A DNA stretch of 64,000 nt from Juglans regia (Eukaryota > Streptophyta > Magnoliopsida > Fagales > Juglandaceae), in NCBI RefSeq assembly GCF_001411555.2, contig NC_049916.1, positions 3,844,001-3,908,000 on the forward strand, read 5' to 3'. Made by a program: the position numbers and the translations under genes. Position 1 is the stretch's first letter, and every line of letters begins with the position of its first letter. Of this stretch, positions 1-10,012 are shown piece after piece. Below the pieces are notes generated by a model. That model did no database searches. It was not told the DNA's origin and saw nothing but the letters and a program-made list of their open reading frames with translations.

Positions 1-105
1 ATATATAAAAAATATTTTATTTAATATATAAAATTAATTTTTTATTTTTTTTCCCAACCGGTCTGGTCCGGTTTTCCGGTTTCCCGATTGAATTTACACC
101 CCTAG
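1..105. repeat. end of a hAT-like non-autonomous element
   Basis: Stacked CCGG-type words (ccggtctggtccgg) are followed by an end reading cacccctag. Its complement begins CTAGGGGTG, the same kind of terminus as the well-defined hAT element at 22921-23454. Only one end is in the window, so the assignment is an inference from that similarity. Confidence 0.35.
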
Positions 106-117
106 AATCTATCAATA

Positions 118-292
118 AACAAGGATAATGATACACTTACAACTACTTTACAATTAGTTTACAATTCATTTTAAATCAAACCAATATAATTGTGACACTT
201 CATTAAAGGATAGTTTCAATTTTATTTAACTACCATTCTTTTTAAGTATAGTAAATTAGTTGTAGACATTGTAAACTTATCATTTTCCAATA
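118..292. repeat. possible small foldback MITE
   Basis: The two ends are loosely inverted. The left reads gataatgatacacttacaac, and the right reads, in complement, aatgataagtttacaatg followed by a shared acaact. The body is AT-rich and has no coding potential. No target duplication was settled. I see no gene in 293-1040. Confidence 0.25.
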
Positions 293-1039
293 AACAATCT
301 AAACAGAAAGAGGAAAAATAGATTTAATTTAGTTATGACATCAAATTCAGGCAATCTTAATTTAAGAATATATTTTATTTGTTTATATAATCAAATATAG
401 ACAACCCAACTTATCGAAAATGTACTTAATACGAGTGGTGCTCATTCCCAATAGATGAAGTATTGTTGCCTAACACACAATAAAGTGTTATTACAAGAGT
501 ATGCTTCTTTTTCCATTTCAATGTTTTTTACCCACTTTATGCCAATCTTTAGCAATTAATTTAGTCATAACTTTTATAACTTTTTTAAAACTACTTGGGG
601 GTGGACCTTCAACATCACATAGCTCTCAAGAATTGATTAACGGTTAACATCATGTTTCGTACGCTTTTGAGCCAAGTTCCAGCAACTCATGTCTTTAGAA
701 TTAGGCCTTCAAAAATGAAGTAGAAAGCAACTAGGAGAGGGCGGCCTTGGGGCTAGGGACTCTTCGATTACTAAGTCAATAAAATATTTTAGAAATTTAT
801 AAATAATGAGAGAGTCTAGAGACCAGAGAGCATTATCATACCTAGAAATTGCTACTTATACCAGGAGTCTGAGAGACAGATTGTGCCTGTATCTATGGAG
901 TCCATGTCCTTTTTACTAGCGCGGAACATTTAAATTGTGCTGCTGATCCGATCCGACCTGACCCTAATTAACTGACCCGAAACACAAAAACGGGTAAATG
1001 ATTCCATTTCCCTTTTTTTTTTCCCGTTTAAAACGGTTC

Positions 1040-1290
1040 GATATGGGGTAATTAGTCGTTACCCAAAAATATTAAGACCAATGTTTGCAACAGTTACATT
1101 TTTGTTTGAACTTCACTCTCTCATAATCGGGTCTTCATCTCCCATCCCCCATCTTTGATTCTTCTCTCTATCTCCCAAGTTCCAACTTTGTCCTCTCTCA
1201 GTCTCTTAGACTCAATCTCGACTCTCGCAGCTCTAGCCTCCACCGCTCTCACTCACATATTCACTCTCAGTCGCATCTTCACTTTCTCAG
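1040..1290 (+). other. pyrimidine-rich leader exon candidate
   Basis: This CT-rich stretch (tctctctatctccc, ctctctcagtctc) resembles a plant 5' untranslated leader. It ends in a near-consensus splice donor, CAG|GTAAGG, at 1290/1291. The next reading frame with a good start context begins at 1615. That would make 1291 to about 1560 a leader intron carrying the repeat at 1310-1512. There is no transcript evidence. Confidence 0.4.
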
Positions 1291-1309
1291 GTAAGGATTA
1301 CTTGAACTT

Positions 1310-1512
1310 GTTACAAGTTTGGAGAATGAGATGAGAATTTTGTATTTTGTTTAAGAGTTTAAAATATTGTGTTTTAGTATTATTATTGTTTTGAGATTTG
1401 AAAAATGTGAATTGAGATTTGAAAAAATTGAATTGTTTATTATATTTTGTATGAGGATTTGAAAAATGTATAATGATGAGATGAGATAAGATAAGATGAG
1501 AATTTTGTGTCT
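1310..1512. repeat. dispersed GAGATGAGAT-type MITE copy
   Basis: The copy is bounded by gagatgagaa-like words. Its core (attgaattgtttattatatt, gatttgaaaaatg) recurs, in complement, at 19340-19552 and 38053-38245. It is one of about nine diverged copies of the commonest repeat family in the window and lies in the putative leader intron of the next exon. Confidence 0.45.
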
Positions 1513-1614
1513 CATCCCACCCCCCAAACTTGCCCGGGTTAGGGTTTGGGTTGGCTGATTTGAACCTGAACAAAGAGTATTCCCTAAGTTCTAACGTTGT
1601 GGAAAGCCAAAACC

Positions 1615-1812
1615 ATGGCGCAGTTTCTGAGCCTTAGCGCACCAAATCCAACCGTCTCTAAATCGTCGTCGACTTGTTCAGGGTTACCTCGTACCCAACA
1701 CAACTTGTCGACTCACCACAAGAATATAAGGCAGAGCTGGAGCTCTTTACAAAAGGAACACCATTGCAACGGCAGAGTTTCTGCTTTTTTCCTAACAACA
1801 GAAAAGAGGTAG
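1615..1812 (+). CDS. putative first exon of an unidentified, possibly plastid-targeted protein
   Basis: The ATG at 1615 sits in a strong plant context (aaaaccATGGCG). It opens a frame of about 65 codons rich in Ser, Thr and basic residues and poor in acidic ones, as expected of a chloroplast transit peptide; this is an inference from composition only. The frame runs to a TAG at 1810-1812, but AG|GTAGTT at 1808/1809 could be a splice donor, so it may be exon 1 of a longer gene. An in-frame ATG at 1597 is a weaker alternative start. I could not find a continuation: downstream lie fragments of two unrelated gene families (WRKY and potassium transporter), so the locus may be a truncated or mosaic copy. 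Family not recognised. Confidence 0.4.
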   Translation: MAQFLSLSAPNPTVSKSSSTCSGLPRTQHNLSTHHKNIRQSWSSLQKEHHCNGRVSAFFLTTEKR

Positions 1813-1940
1813 TTAAGTTTTATATATTTAATGTAATCTCTTGGCATATTTGATAATGTGAAAGCTTGAAAGATGTTGGTTGTAAGTTTAGTAGGGTTTT
1901 GTGAGGTTGTTCGTTTCGCTTGGAAATGATTGCCCTGGTC

Positions 1941-2044
1941 ATAGGGTTGCATTTAGAACCTCAATAGGAGCTGGAGGTGATGGATGATGGGTTTAAGTGG
2001 AGGAAGTACGGAAAATTTTCTATCAAGAACAGGCCAAACCCAAG
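1941..2044 (+). pseudogene. WRKY domain fragment, group IIc WRKY50/51-like, frameshifted
   Basis: The plus strand encodes MDDGFKWRKYGK followed by KNRPNPR, and ends at AG|GTAAAT. This is the WRKY signature up to the conserved intron that splits the Arg codon in the middle of WRKY domains. Just upstream, in another frame, is RVAFRT, which in WRKY50/51-type proteins leads directly into the acidic segment before the domain, so a small indel separates the two pieces. The residues after WRKYGK depart from the usual K-M/V-V pattern. The second half of the domain (the C-C-H-H zinc ligands) was not found downstream. WRKY proteins bind W-boxes as transcription factors, but this copy cannot encode a complete DNA-binding domain. 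Confidence 0.75.
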
Positions 2045-3148
2045 GTAAATATATAGTATATATATAATATTAATATTTAAATTCTCAACTTGGGAATGAT
2101 TTTAGTTCTTTTCTATCTGGGTTTTTTATTCTGCTGCTTAAATTAAGATGGTGAAAGAAGTGGATGAAGATTGTTTAATGTGCTGTGTGCATTGCCCAAA
2201 TCAAAATGGTGGATTTCTAGCTTTAATATAAAAAAAAAAAAGGTTCCACCAATGATATATGAAGAGAGAGAGAGAGAGAGAAGCGTTCAATTTTAACAGA
2301 TTATGCTGATTGCATGGAATTAGAACTAGTGGATCCCTTCGTTTTAAAATGGTTCAGATGGGTAAACCCAAATCCTGATGATAATTTTAGGCTTGCTTTG
2401 TAATGCCTGTGCTGATTCTTGCCTTGTACGTGAAATGGTTAGAACTTGGTCCTCTGTGTAATAACTATTAATAGCTTTCACGGTAATCAATAAGAAATCC
2501 CACTCAGTTCTCTAACATTTTCAATGTCATGGTCCTCTGTATGGAGTATGGTACATGAACCAGTCTGGTTGCAAATGGCAAGAGTATTGTCAAGGAAAGA
2601 ATATCAGCCAGTTTATGTTTAAATATGAATGGCATTTATGAGAAACATCCAACAGAAAAAGAGGTGAACATGTTTGGTATGATCTGGCCTTGTTATGACA
2701 AAGGGTTATGATTTAGATTGCTCCAACCTTGAAAGGTAGGCTCTATTGACTATAAAGCAACGTTACCTACTATTAATCAATCTCTATTAGTTCTATAGCC
2801 TAAAAATTAGTTTTTGCTTGGGTTATTCATTACAACAATTTGTGTTGTTTCACACCTAGGCAGTGGGAGGTGAGCAACAGAGAACTTTGAAAACTTTGAA
2901 AAATATTTTTAACATATTTTTATTATATGTTTTAACAGAGAACTTTGAAAACAGAGAACTTGCAATTGATTATATTTTTAACATATATTTTTTCCATGTA
3001 GAGATAACTTTGAAAAATATTTTGAATGAGATCGAGTGAAGATTCCTTGAATAGCATGGAGGATGCAATTGAATAGCATGTTTTATCCACAAGTTTATAT
3101 TAAGTTGTTGGGAAGTGGGCCAAACAATGTAGCTCATCACGGGTGCCA
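2045..3148. other. no gene seen; GA microsatellite
   Basis: This AT-rich DNA lies between the WRKY and potassium-transporter fragments. A (GA)n run lies at about 2262-2281. A short duplicated phrase, acagagaactttgaaaac, occurs near 2877 and 2935. No second WRKY exon or transporter exon could be recognised. Confidence 0.5.
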
Positions 3149-3450
3149 TCAGGTTCCGTACGCTCATTCAATACTGCTAGAGCTCAACAAATTCCTCCAA
3201 ACAAATTGTCTCTTGTCTGATCCAGTGGATTGAAGAGGAGATGCAGCTTGTGAAGAATGCCAAGGAAAATGGTGTGGTTTATCTCCTAAGAGAAGCAGAA
3301 GTGGTGGCATAGCAGAAATCATCCTTGTTTAAGAAGATTCTTGTCAACTTTGTATATAACTTCTTGAGGAAAAACTTTAGACAAGGGGAGACAGTAATGG
3401 CAATTCCACATGTTCCACATGCGAGGCTTGTCAGGGTTGGATTGACATAA
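3149..3450 (+). pseudogene. KUP/HAK/KT potassium transporter, 3'-terminal fragment
   Basis: Two frames together give the cytosolic C-terminus of a plant KUP/HAK/KT K+ transporter. The first reads SGSVRSFNTARA. After a frameshift near 3210-3222 come EEEMQLVKNAKENGVVYLL, then KSSLFKKILVNFVYNFLRK, NFRQGE, and a terminal LVRVGLT that stops about three residues short of the family's usual end. A TAG at about 3310 interrupts the frame within the highly conserved stretch. The membrane-spanning part is absent. KUP proteins are plasma-membrane or endosomal potassium uptake carriers; with a frameshift, an internal stop and no transport domain, this is a dead fragment. 3451-3690 holds nothing recognisable. 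Confidence 0.8.
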
Positions 3451-3689
3451 AATATATAAGGCTGGAAATCTCTATGAAATTGAATAAAATATAGTTTTTG
3501 AAACCAGACAGTTTCCTTTGAACCTAGTTGAAGATAAAGAAAGCATGATTAATTTTACATATGACCCTCTAGATATAGGATAATTACTCCAACTTAAGCG
3601 AAAACATTCTGGATGGTGTTTGAATATAAGGGTTTGAGTTATACTACTATGTTGAGTTTGTAATGTGTTAGAGATTCCTCATAATAAAA

Positions 3690-6600
3690 GTAGCTTACAA
3701 GACAATGCATTTCATGGCTCGCATGATATCCTACATGATCCCTTAAGATAGCACCCAAACCAGCTTTATTCAACTCAAAAAAGAGGGCCCCATTAATATT
3801 GAGTTTAAAACAATTTTAAGAATGTGGTGACCACCTATACTGCAGATGCTTAGTAATAGCAAGTCCCTTCTGATGCAATGCATTATCTGTCTTCAACTTC
3901 TTTGATAAAGCAAATCCAATAGCTTGCTATGGTGGTAAAGAAATCTGGTCGTGGACCATCTTATTCCTTCTGAACCAAAAGCCCCAAGCCATTAAGAAGA
4001 AATCAGTTAACTCATCAATTGAACCATTTAAAAATATTTCCATTGCAGTTGAAATAAAGGAACTGAAATGGAAATCATGTTGTAAAACATCAAATTTTTT
4101 AACTCATATCTCAGAAACAGGGGGCATAACAACAAAGCATAGGTTAGATCTTCCATCTGGTGTTTACAAAAACAACATTGGCCACTTATATCCAGCTTTC
4201 TATTAATCAGATTGGCCTTAAATGGTAAACTCTCCTTGCATGCTATCTAAGCAAAAACTTTAATCTTGTGAGGAATTCTCAATCTCCAAAGAGCATTCCA
4301 AAATTTCTTCATTATAGCACCATTTGAAGGCTCACCACAATCGTGCTCCAAATTGGTTTTAAAGAATCTATAGGCACTTTTAACAAAGAAGTTACCTGAC
4401 TTTTCATACTCCCACATCTACTTATCCATGTCACCTAAGGCACAGGGGTGTATTCTTAGCACAGCCTTTGCAATTTTTGGATTGAATAGAGCTCTCACTT
4501 TAGCTAGATTCCACTAGTTGGTACTTGAATTAATTAAAGAAGACACTTGATCCTCCAGTTGACAGACTTGCTGCTCCCTCTGGTTACTACTTTCATGACA
4601 CAATTCCTCAGATTCGAATTCTAGGAATCCAAGCATCTCTTAAAATGTGAATTGATCTACCATTTCCCACATTCTATCTACCACCTTTCACAAGCAAGTT
4701 TTTGGCCTATCATATTCCTCTCCAAGTATAGGTGGGGTTGCCACCTAGAGAAGCTTCCAATAGGTTTCCATCAGAAAAGTACCTAGCCGCATACATCTTA
4801 TGGAATAAGCTCTCTTTATTATGCAATAATCTCCAAACTTGTTTTGCCAGCATAGCCATATTGAAAATCTCAAGATCCTTAAACCCCATCCTTCCAACAG
4901 ATTTTGATTGGGACAATTCCAGCTTATCCAATGCACCTTTTTTTTTTCTCATTTCTTTGTCCCCACCAATATCTAGCTATCATATTCTCAATCCCAGAAC
5001 AAAGTTTGGTTGTGAGCTTGAAACAACTCATGGCATAAGATGGAATTGCCAAAGCAACATTTGGCAATAGCCTTGAGAAGGATCTCCCTTCCTCTTTGAG
5101 AAAATATATTACATTTCCACCTTTGCAATTTTAGCCAAACTCTATGTTTGATATCAGCAAAAGCAGTGGTTTTAGACCTGCCTATCAATGGGGGCACCCC
5201 TAAATATTTTTTATATTGTTGCGGTTGGGATGAGCTCCACAGGTTCATAATAGTCTGCCTCTTCTCCATGTCTAGATTTGCACTGAAAACCATTAATGGT
5301 TTCTTCTTGTTCAACTGTTGTCCTGTAGCCACTTCATACTGTCTTGGCAAAGTTTGAAGTTTAGTATTTCGTAGCCACATCTGTAGTACATAAAATCAAA
5401 CTATCATATGCAAATAGCAGATGATTAAGCTTGGGGGCCACACGACAAATCTGGATACCAGGAGCATATCTAGACATCTCAACTTCTTTCAAAAGGCTAA
5501 CCAATCCTTTAGTGCATAAGAGGAACAGGTAAGGAGAAATGGGGTCTCCCTGCCTCAATCCTCTTTTAACACAAGAATTCAAAACTTTTAACACAACAAA
5601 AGTGACAGAACTACCAATCTTAGGCTAGAATTTTTGGTAGAATAAAGGTGGCATGTCATCAGGCCCAGGGGCTTTAGTAGGGTGCATCTCTTTCATAGCT
5701 TGGAGTACTTTAGTAGCTGTGTATTCTTTAGTAAGTTCCTCATTCATGTCAGTAGAGACCTTCCTCTCCATCTTATCAAGGACGACTTCTTGCTCTCGAG
5801 AACCTACAGAGGTAAATAAGATAGGAAAATGGTTAATAATCAACTGATCACAGTGTTCTCCTTCCTTCCAACTGCCCCCATCATCCATCAGTTTGGATAT
5901 ACAATTCTTTTTCTTCCTTTGGGAAGCTTTAGCATGGAAGAATTTTGTATTATGGTCACCTTCAGCTAGCTAGAGTGCTCTCAATCTTTGTTTCTACATT
6001 ATCTCTTCTCTATCCATCCATTTCTGCACTTCTTCAGCAACAATACCAACCTCACTAAAGTTTAAAACTGTTGGATCTTTCTCTTATTCCAGTGACAGTT
6101 TATTCTTAGCCTCTTGCAGCTTGACATGCACCTTACCAAAAGTTTATTTATTCCACCTTTATAATCTGAGCCAGAAATACACTTCATAACACCTTGCAAG
6201 TCACTATGAGAATTAGCCTTGATCCACTCATCCTTGATTATTTTTTAACATTCAACTTCCCTAAGCCACATTGCCTCAAATCTGAAGGGTTTTGGACCAC
6301 CCATTCTAATGCTTGCACCTTCTAACTCAATCCAAATTGGGAGATGATCACAGTAAGAAATAGAGCCATGAATGACTGAAACCCTATTAAACAAATTACA
6401 CCTAGATCCATTTCCAACAAACCTATCCAACCTCTCAGAGATCTGAGAAGCATCATGTCTTCCATTGCACCAAGTATATCTTGGCCCACTAAATCCAAGG
6501 TCTTTTAAGTCACAATCTAGAAACATTTGTTGAAAAGCATTCATTTGCTGGTTAAGTCTAGCTCCCCCCCCCCCCCCCTTCTCCTTTGATGTTAGAATTT

Positions 6601-7045
6601 CATTAAGAGTACTGCTACATCTACAAAAGAATTAAACAAAAATAATCTTACAAACTGGCGTGGCTTCATCTTATCCGTTAGATCTATTTTACAATAAAAG
6701 CAACTTTATAATCTGACGAACCAGATCAAGCCACGTCAATTTGTAGGATTACTTTTATGTGATCCCTTTGTGGTTAGAGTATTTCCCTTTCATTAAAGTC
6801 TCCCATGACTAACCAAGAATTAGGATCCTTTTTCAATCTCCTTAACAAATTCCAAGTTTTCATTCTTTGTGCAATTTCTGGTTGACCATAAACACCTATT
6901 AGGAACTATTGTCTTGAATTATTAGTTACCTTAGCATCGATGTGAGAAGCTAAGTAACTAAGGACAAATAATTGAACTTCATTCTTCCATAGCATTGCTA
7001 GTCCCCCACTCCTACCCAAAGCTTCAACAGTCCTAGGATTGCTGG
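3690..7045 (-). mobile_element. decayed LINE (L1-type non-LTR retrotransposon)
   Basis: Reading the minus strand from the right gives the domains of a plant L1 LINE in order. They are endonuclease pieces (NPRTVEAL joined to GRSGGLAMLW near 6990-7050; SGPRYTWCNG and SERLDRF near 6420-6510), the linker (PTKAPGPDDMP near 5650), reverse transcriptase (RGLRQGDPISPYLF near 5510-5560), the thumb (YLGVPPLIGRSK near 5160-5200), the zinc-finger RT tail (4710-4950), and an RNase H start (KLNINGALFFELNKAG near 3760-3810). The block is dead. The second catalytic Asp of the FADD box reads Tyr (FAYDS near 5400). The RT fingers and first palm motif are deleted between about 5620 and 5580, and endonuclease residues are missing between NPRTVEAL and GRSGG. 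Several frames are needed. A MITE lies within it at 6603-6792, next to a run of about 16 C. Confidence 0.9.
6603..6792. repeat. foldback MITE inserted in the LINE
   Basis: Imperfect inverted ends flank a body in which cttacaaactggcgtggctt on the left faces aagccacgtcaatttgtagg on the right. It is related to the copies at 14501-14658 and 22716-23469. It interrupts the LINE endonuclease region. Confidence 0.55.
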
Positions 7046-7676
7046 ATACTAATTTGGTTAAGCATTTAATTCTCAGGATTATAACATTCCACCACGCTTT
7101 CGAATCCGACATTTACGACGGCTCACTCTATCGACACTGACCCGACAGTAGCCCCTTTCCTTTCGGCTGTTTCACTCATCTATCAGTATTCAATGACTTA
7201 ACATCATGTCTATACATAATACCAATGCATTTTAATTGAGCCTATAGGTCAGCCCATCCATGACTTGAACCCATGACATGGTCCTTGCTCTGATACATAT
7301 TGTTAAAGACTCGACCATTGAACCAAAAGCCCTATAATAGTTAGATATACTAATTTGATTAAGCTTTTAACCCTCAAGGTTATAACATTCCACCACACTT
7401 CCAAATACGACGTCCACGGTAGCCCACTCTATCGAAACTGACCCGGAGGTAGTCTTTTCCCTTTTGGCGGCTTCACTCATCTATCAGTATTCTATGATTT
7501 AACACCATGTCCATACATAGTACCAAAACATTTTAATTTAGTCTATAGGTCAACCCCTCTGTGACTTGAACTCGTGACGTGATCCATACTCTGATGCAAA
7601 TTATTAAAGACCCAACCATTAATCCAAAAGCTCCAAAACTATTAGATACTAATTTGATTAAGCATTTAACACTCAT
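7045..7676. repeat. two tandem ~300-bp repeats plus the start of a third
   Basis: The phrase actaatttgattaagcattt recurs near 7048, 7350 and 7648, about 300 bp apart. The intervening units match along their length: cattccaccacgct / cattccaccacact; ctcatctatcagtatt in both; ccaaaagc in both. On the complement, atcagagcaagg followed by gggttcaagtc resembles the start of an LTR-element primer site for tRNA-Met. That suggests, but does not prove, an origin in tandem LTR-derived DNA. The array replaces the 5' end of the LINE. Confidence 0.7.
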
Positions 7677-7744
7677 GACGCATTATCGAGAAAATTTGAT
7701 GAATCAATAACTCACCTGGCAGCCATATAATTTCCCTCAACCAC

Positions 7745-9148
7745 TTGGCTAGTAGATTTACCTTTTTTTATCGAGAAGATCCAGATTTACAAAAGCTGAT
7801 TTCGACGTATGAAAGTAAGGTACTTGATGACTCTAAGTATCATATGAAAAATGGTTTGTTGTTTTACAAGAATCGATTATACATTGCCAATGATCCTAGT
7901 CTACAGGAGCTGATCCTCAATTTAGTCCGTAGTAGCCCTCAAGCAGCCATTCTGGACTCCATAAAACTCTTCATAGGGCTTGGGCGAGTTTTTATTGAAA
8001 AGGGTTGAAGAAGAATGTGAAGTATGTTTGTGTAATAAAACTGAAAATATCAAGCCAACAAGTATGCTCCAACCTTTACCCATTCCCAATAAGGCGTGGT
8101 CTGATATTTCTATGGATTTTATAAAAGAGCTAATCCCTTCCCATGGGTTTACTATTGTTTTGGTCGCGGTGGATCGCCTAAGTAAGTATGCACACTTCAT
8201 TCATGTTGCGCATCCTTACACAACAACTAAGATAGCTCAGATTTTCATTGCAAGGATTTTTAAATTACATGGTATGCCTAGCTCTATTGTCAATGACAAT
8301 GATCCAACATTTACAAGTTTGTTTTGGAAGAAACTGTTCAAATTACATGGCATAGAACTTAAGTTTAGTACAACATATCATCCTCAAACAGATGGTCAAA
8401 CTGAAATTATGAATAAATGTGTGGAGCATTACTTAAGATAGGAGATAAACCTAGAGAATGGTCAAGGTCGATTTCAAAGGCAAAATGGTGGTATAATAAG
8501 AATTTGCATACTTCTACAAAAATTACTCCATTTGAAGCAGATTATGCGTACCCACCTCCACCATTGTTGTCGCATTCTCCTGGTACAACTGTTGTCCAAG
8601 TTGTTGAAGACACTCTGAGATCTCGATATCAAATCCTTCGAATTTTGCGAGAGAATCTACAAGATGCAAAGGAAAGGATGAAACAGTTTGCGAATTTACG
8701 ATGTACGAAAATGAGTTTTGAAGTTGGAGATTTAGTTTACCTTCAGCTCTAGACGTATAAACAATATTTCTTTGTTTGTCGAAGAAATCTGAAACCTTTG
8801 CCCAAGTTTTTTGGTCCCTACAAGATCCTGGAGTGGATTGGTAGCGTTGCCTACCAATTGGAGCTTCCTTCTGTTGCGCGCATTCATCTGTTATTTCATG
8901 TTTTGTTCTTGAAGAAGAAGTTAGGAAATCAGAATGTGCAAATATCGACCATACCTTCGGATGCTGAAGATGGTGGGTTACGAGCTGCACCGGAAGAGAT
9001 CTTGGAGAGGCGCATGAAGAAGAAAGGGTACAGAGTTATGATTGAGCTTCTAGTCAAATGTTAGGGATTAGGGATTGAAGATGCTTAGTGGGTCACATAT
9101 CGAGAGTTGTCTAAGGATTTTCCTGACCTTGTGGGCAAGGTCTTCTGA
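7745..9148 (+). mobile_element. Ty3/gypsy retrotransposon, integrase-to-chromodomain remnant
   Basis: The plus-strand frames give, in order, the RNase H/integrase connection (FYREDPDLQKL), the integrase zinc-finger end (CEVCLCNK), and the integrase core with all three acidic positions visible (SMDF; VNDNDPTF; TDGQTEIMNK). After a frameshift near 8440 come the integrase C-terminal region (FEVGDLVYLQL), a TAG at 8750, and a chromodomain-like tail (FFGPYKILEWIGSVAYQLE). Gag, protease and reverse transcriptase are missing to the left, where the tandem repeat lies. The remnant is inactive. Confidence 0.9.
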
Positions 9149-9161
9149 TGGGGAAGGGATT

Positions 9162-9545
9162 GTCATGTGCTTGTGGGCTTTTGTGGGCTTAAGGCTTACT
9201 TGAATGGGTTGTAGCCATAGTTGGTAGATGAGTTATTCAATTGGGTTAAGTAAATTGTTATTTTGTTAGTTCGAGTCTTTGGGCAATAAGTTAATGGGTT
9301 GAGTCTTAGGCAATTTGTTAGCAAGGAATCAATAGTAGATATAGTCTTTCGTAGTGTTGGGGTTGTTCCTTAATTGTAGTGATTTGGGTTGAAGTCTGTT
9401 ATTGAGTCTATTATTCCCGAGTTATATTTAACTTATTAGAATGAATAAAAATCTATCGAATATTTTATTGCAGCTTATTAGTCTGGAGAGTAACCCCTCG
9501 AAGTGGTTAACTTATCTTTTAAATTTTAGCTAGCACCTTACATAT
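9162..9545 (+). repeat. probable 3' LTR remnant of the gypsy element
   Basis: A purine-rich tract (gatggggaagggat) at about 9147-9160 ends immediately before TGTCATGTGC, as expected for a polypurine tract followed by an LTR start. The stretch has no frame and contains an aataaaa signal near 9445. The right boundary is uncertain because no second LTR is in the window. Confidence 0.5.
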
Positions 9546-10012
9546 TTCAACACAACCCGTTATAAATGAAGGACCAAGGCTTGAAGGGGTGCGAGTTGGG
9601 GCAATGGAGATGGATGTGAATTAAGGTAAAGTAAGCCTTATCCCATATCCCAGTATCCCTCACTACGTATCATTTCACTAAACCTCAAATTCGCACATTT
9701 TGAATCTCTCCCTGTATTCTTTCTTGCGTAGATCGTTTTAATGAAATAATATTTCATTAAAAGCCACCTAAGGTGTTTGCCGAGACTCCACTCCCGGGGA
9801 ACTTCATTTAGAATTTCTTGAAAATGCTCACTCAAAAAGCTAATGTTCTCATGCTGAAACCACCGCATGTTATTGCCATAAGATAAAAGTGTTTATTTAA
9901 AATTGAGAAGTGCTATATTCACAAAAAGATCTTGTAAAAGTAAATTAACTCATTAAATAACTTAATATTATACGTCTAAGAGTAATACTACGCACAAGTT
10001 TTACAAACAATT
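9546..10012. other. no recognisable gene
   Basis: A minus-strand open frame at 9638-9868 (76 codons) reads like part of a protein (SEHFQEILNEVPREW), but I could not match it to a family and it has no splice or start context. The remaining sequence is AT-rich spacer. Confidence 0.3.
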
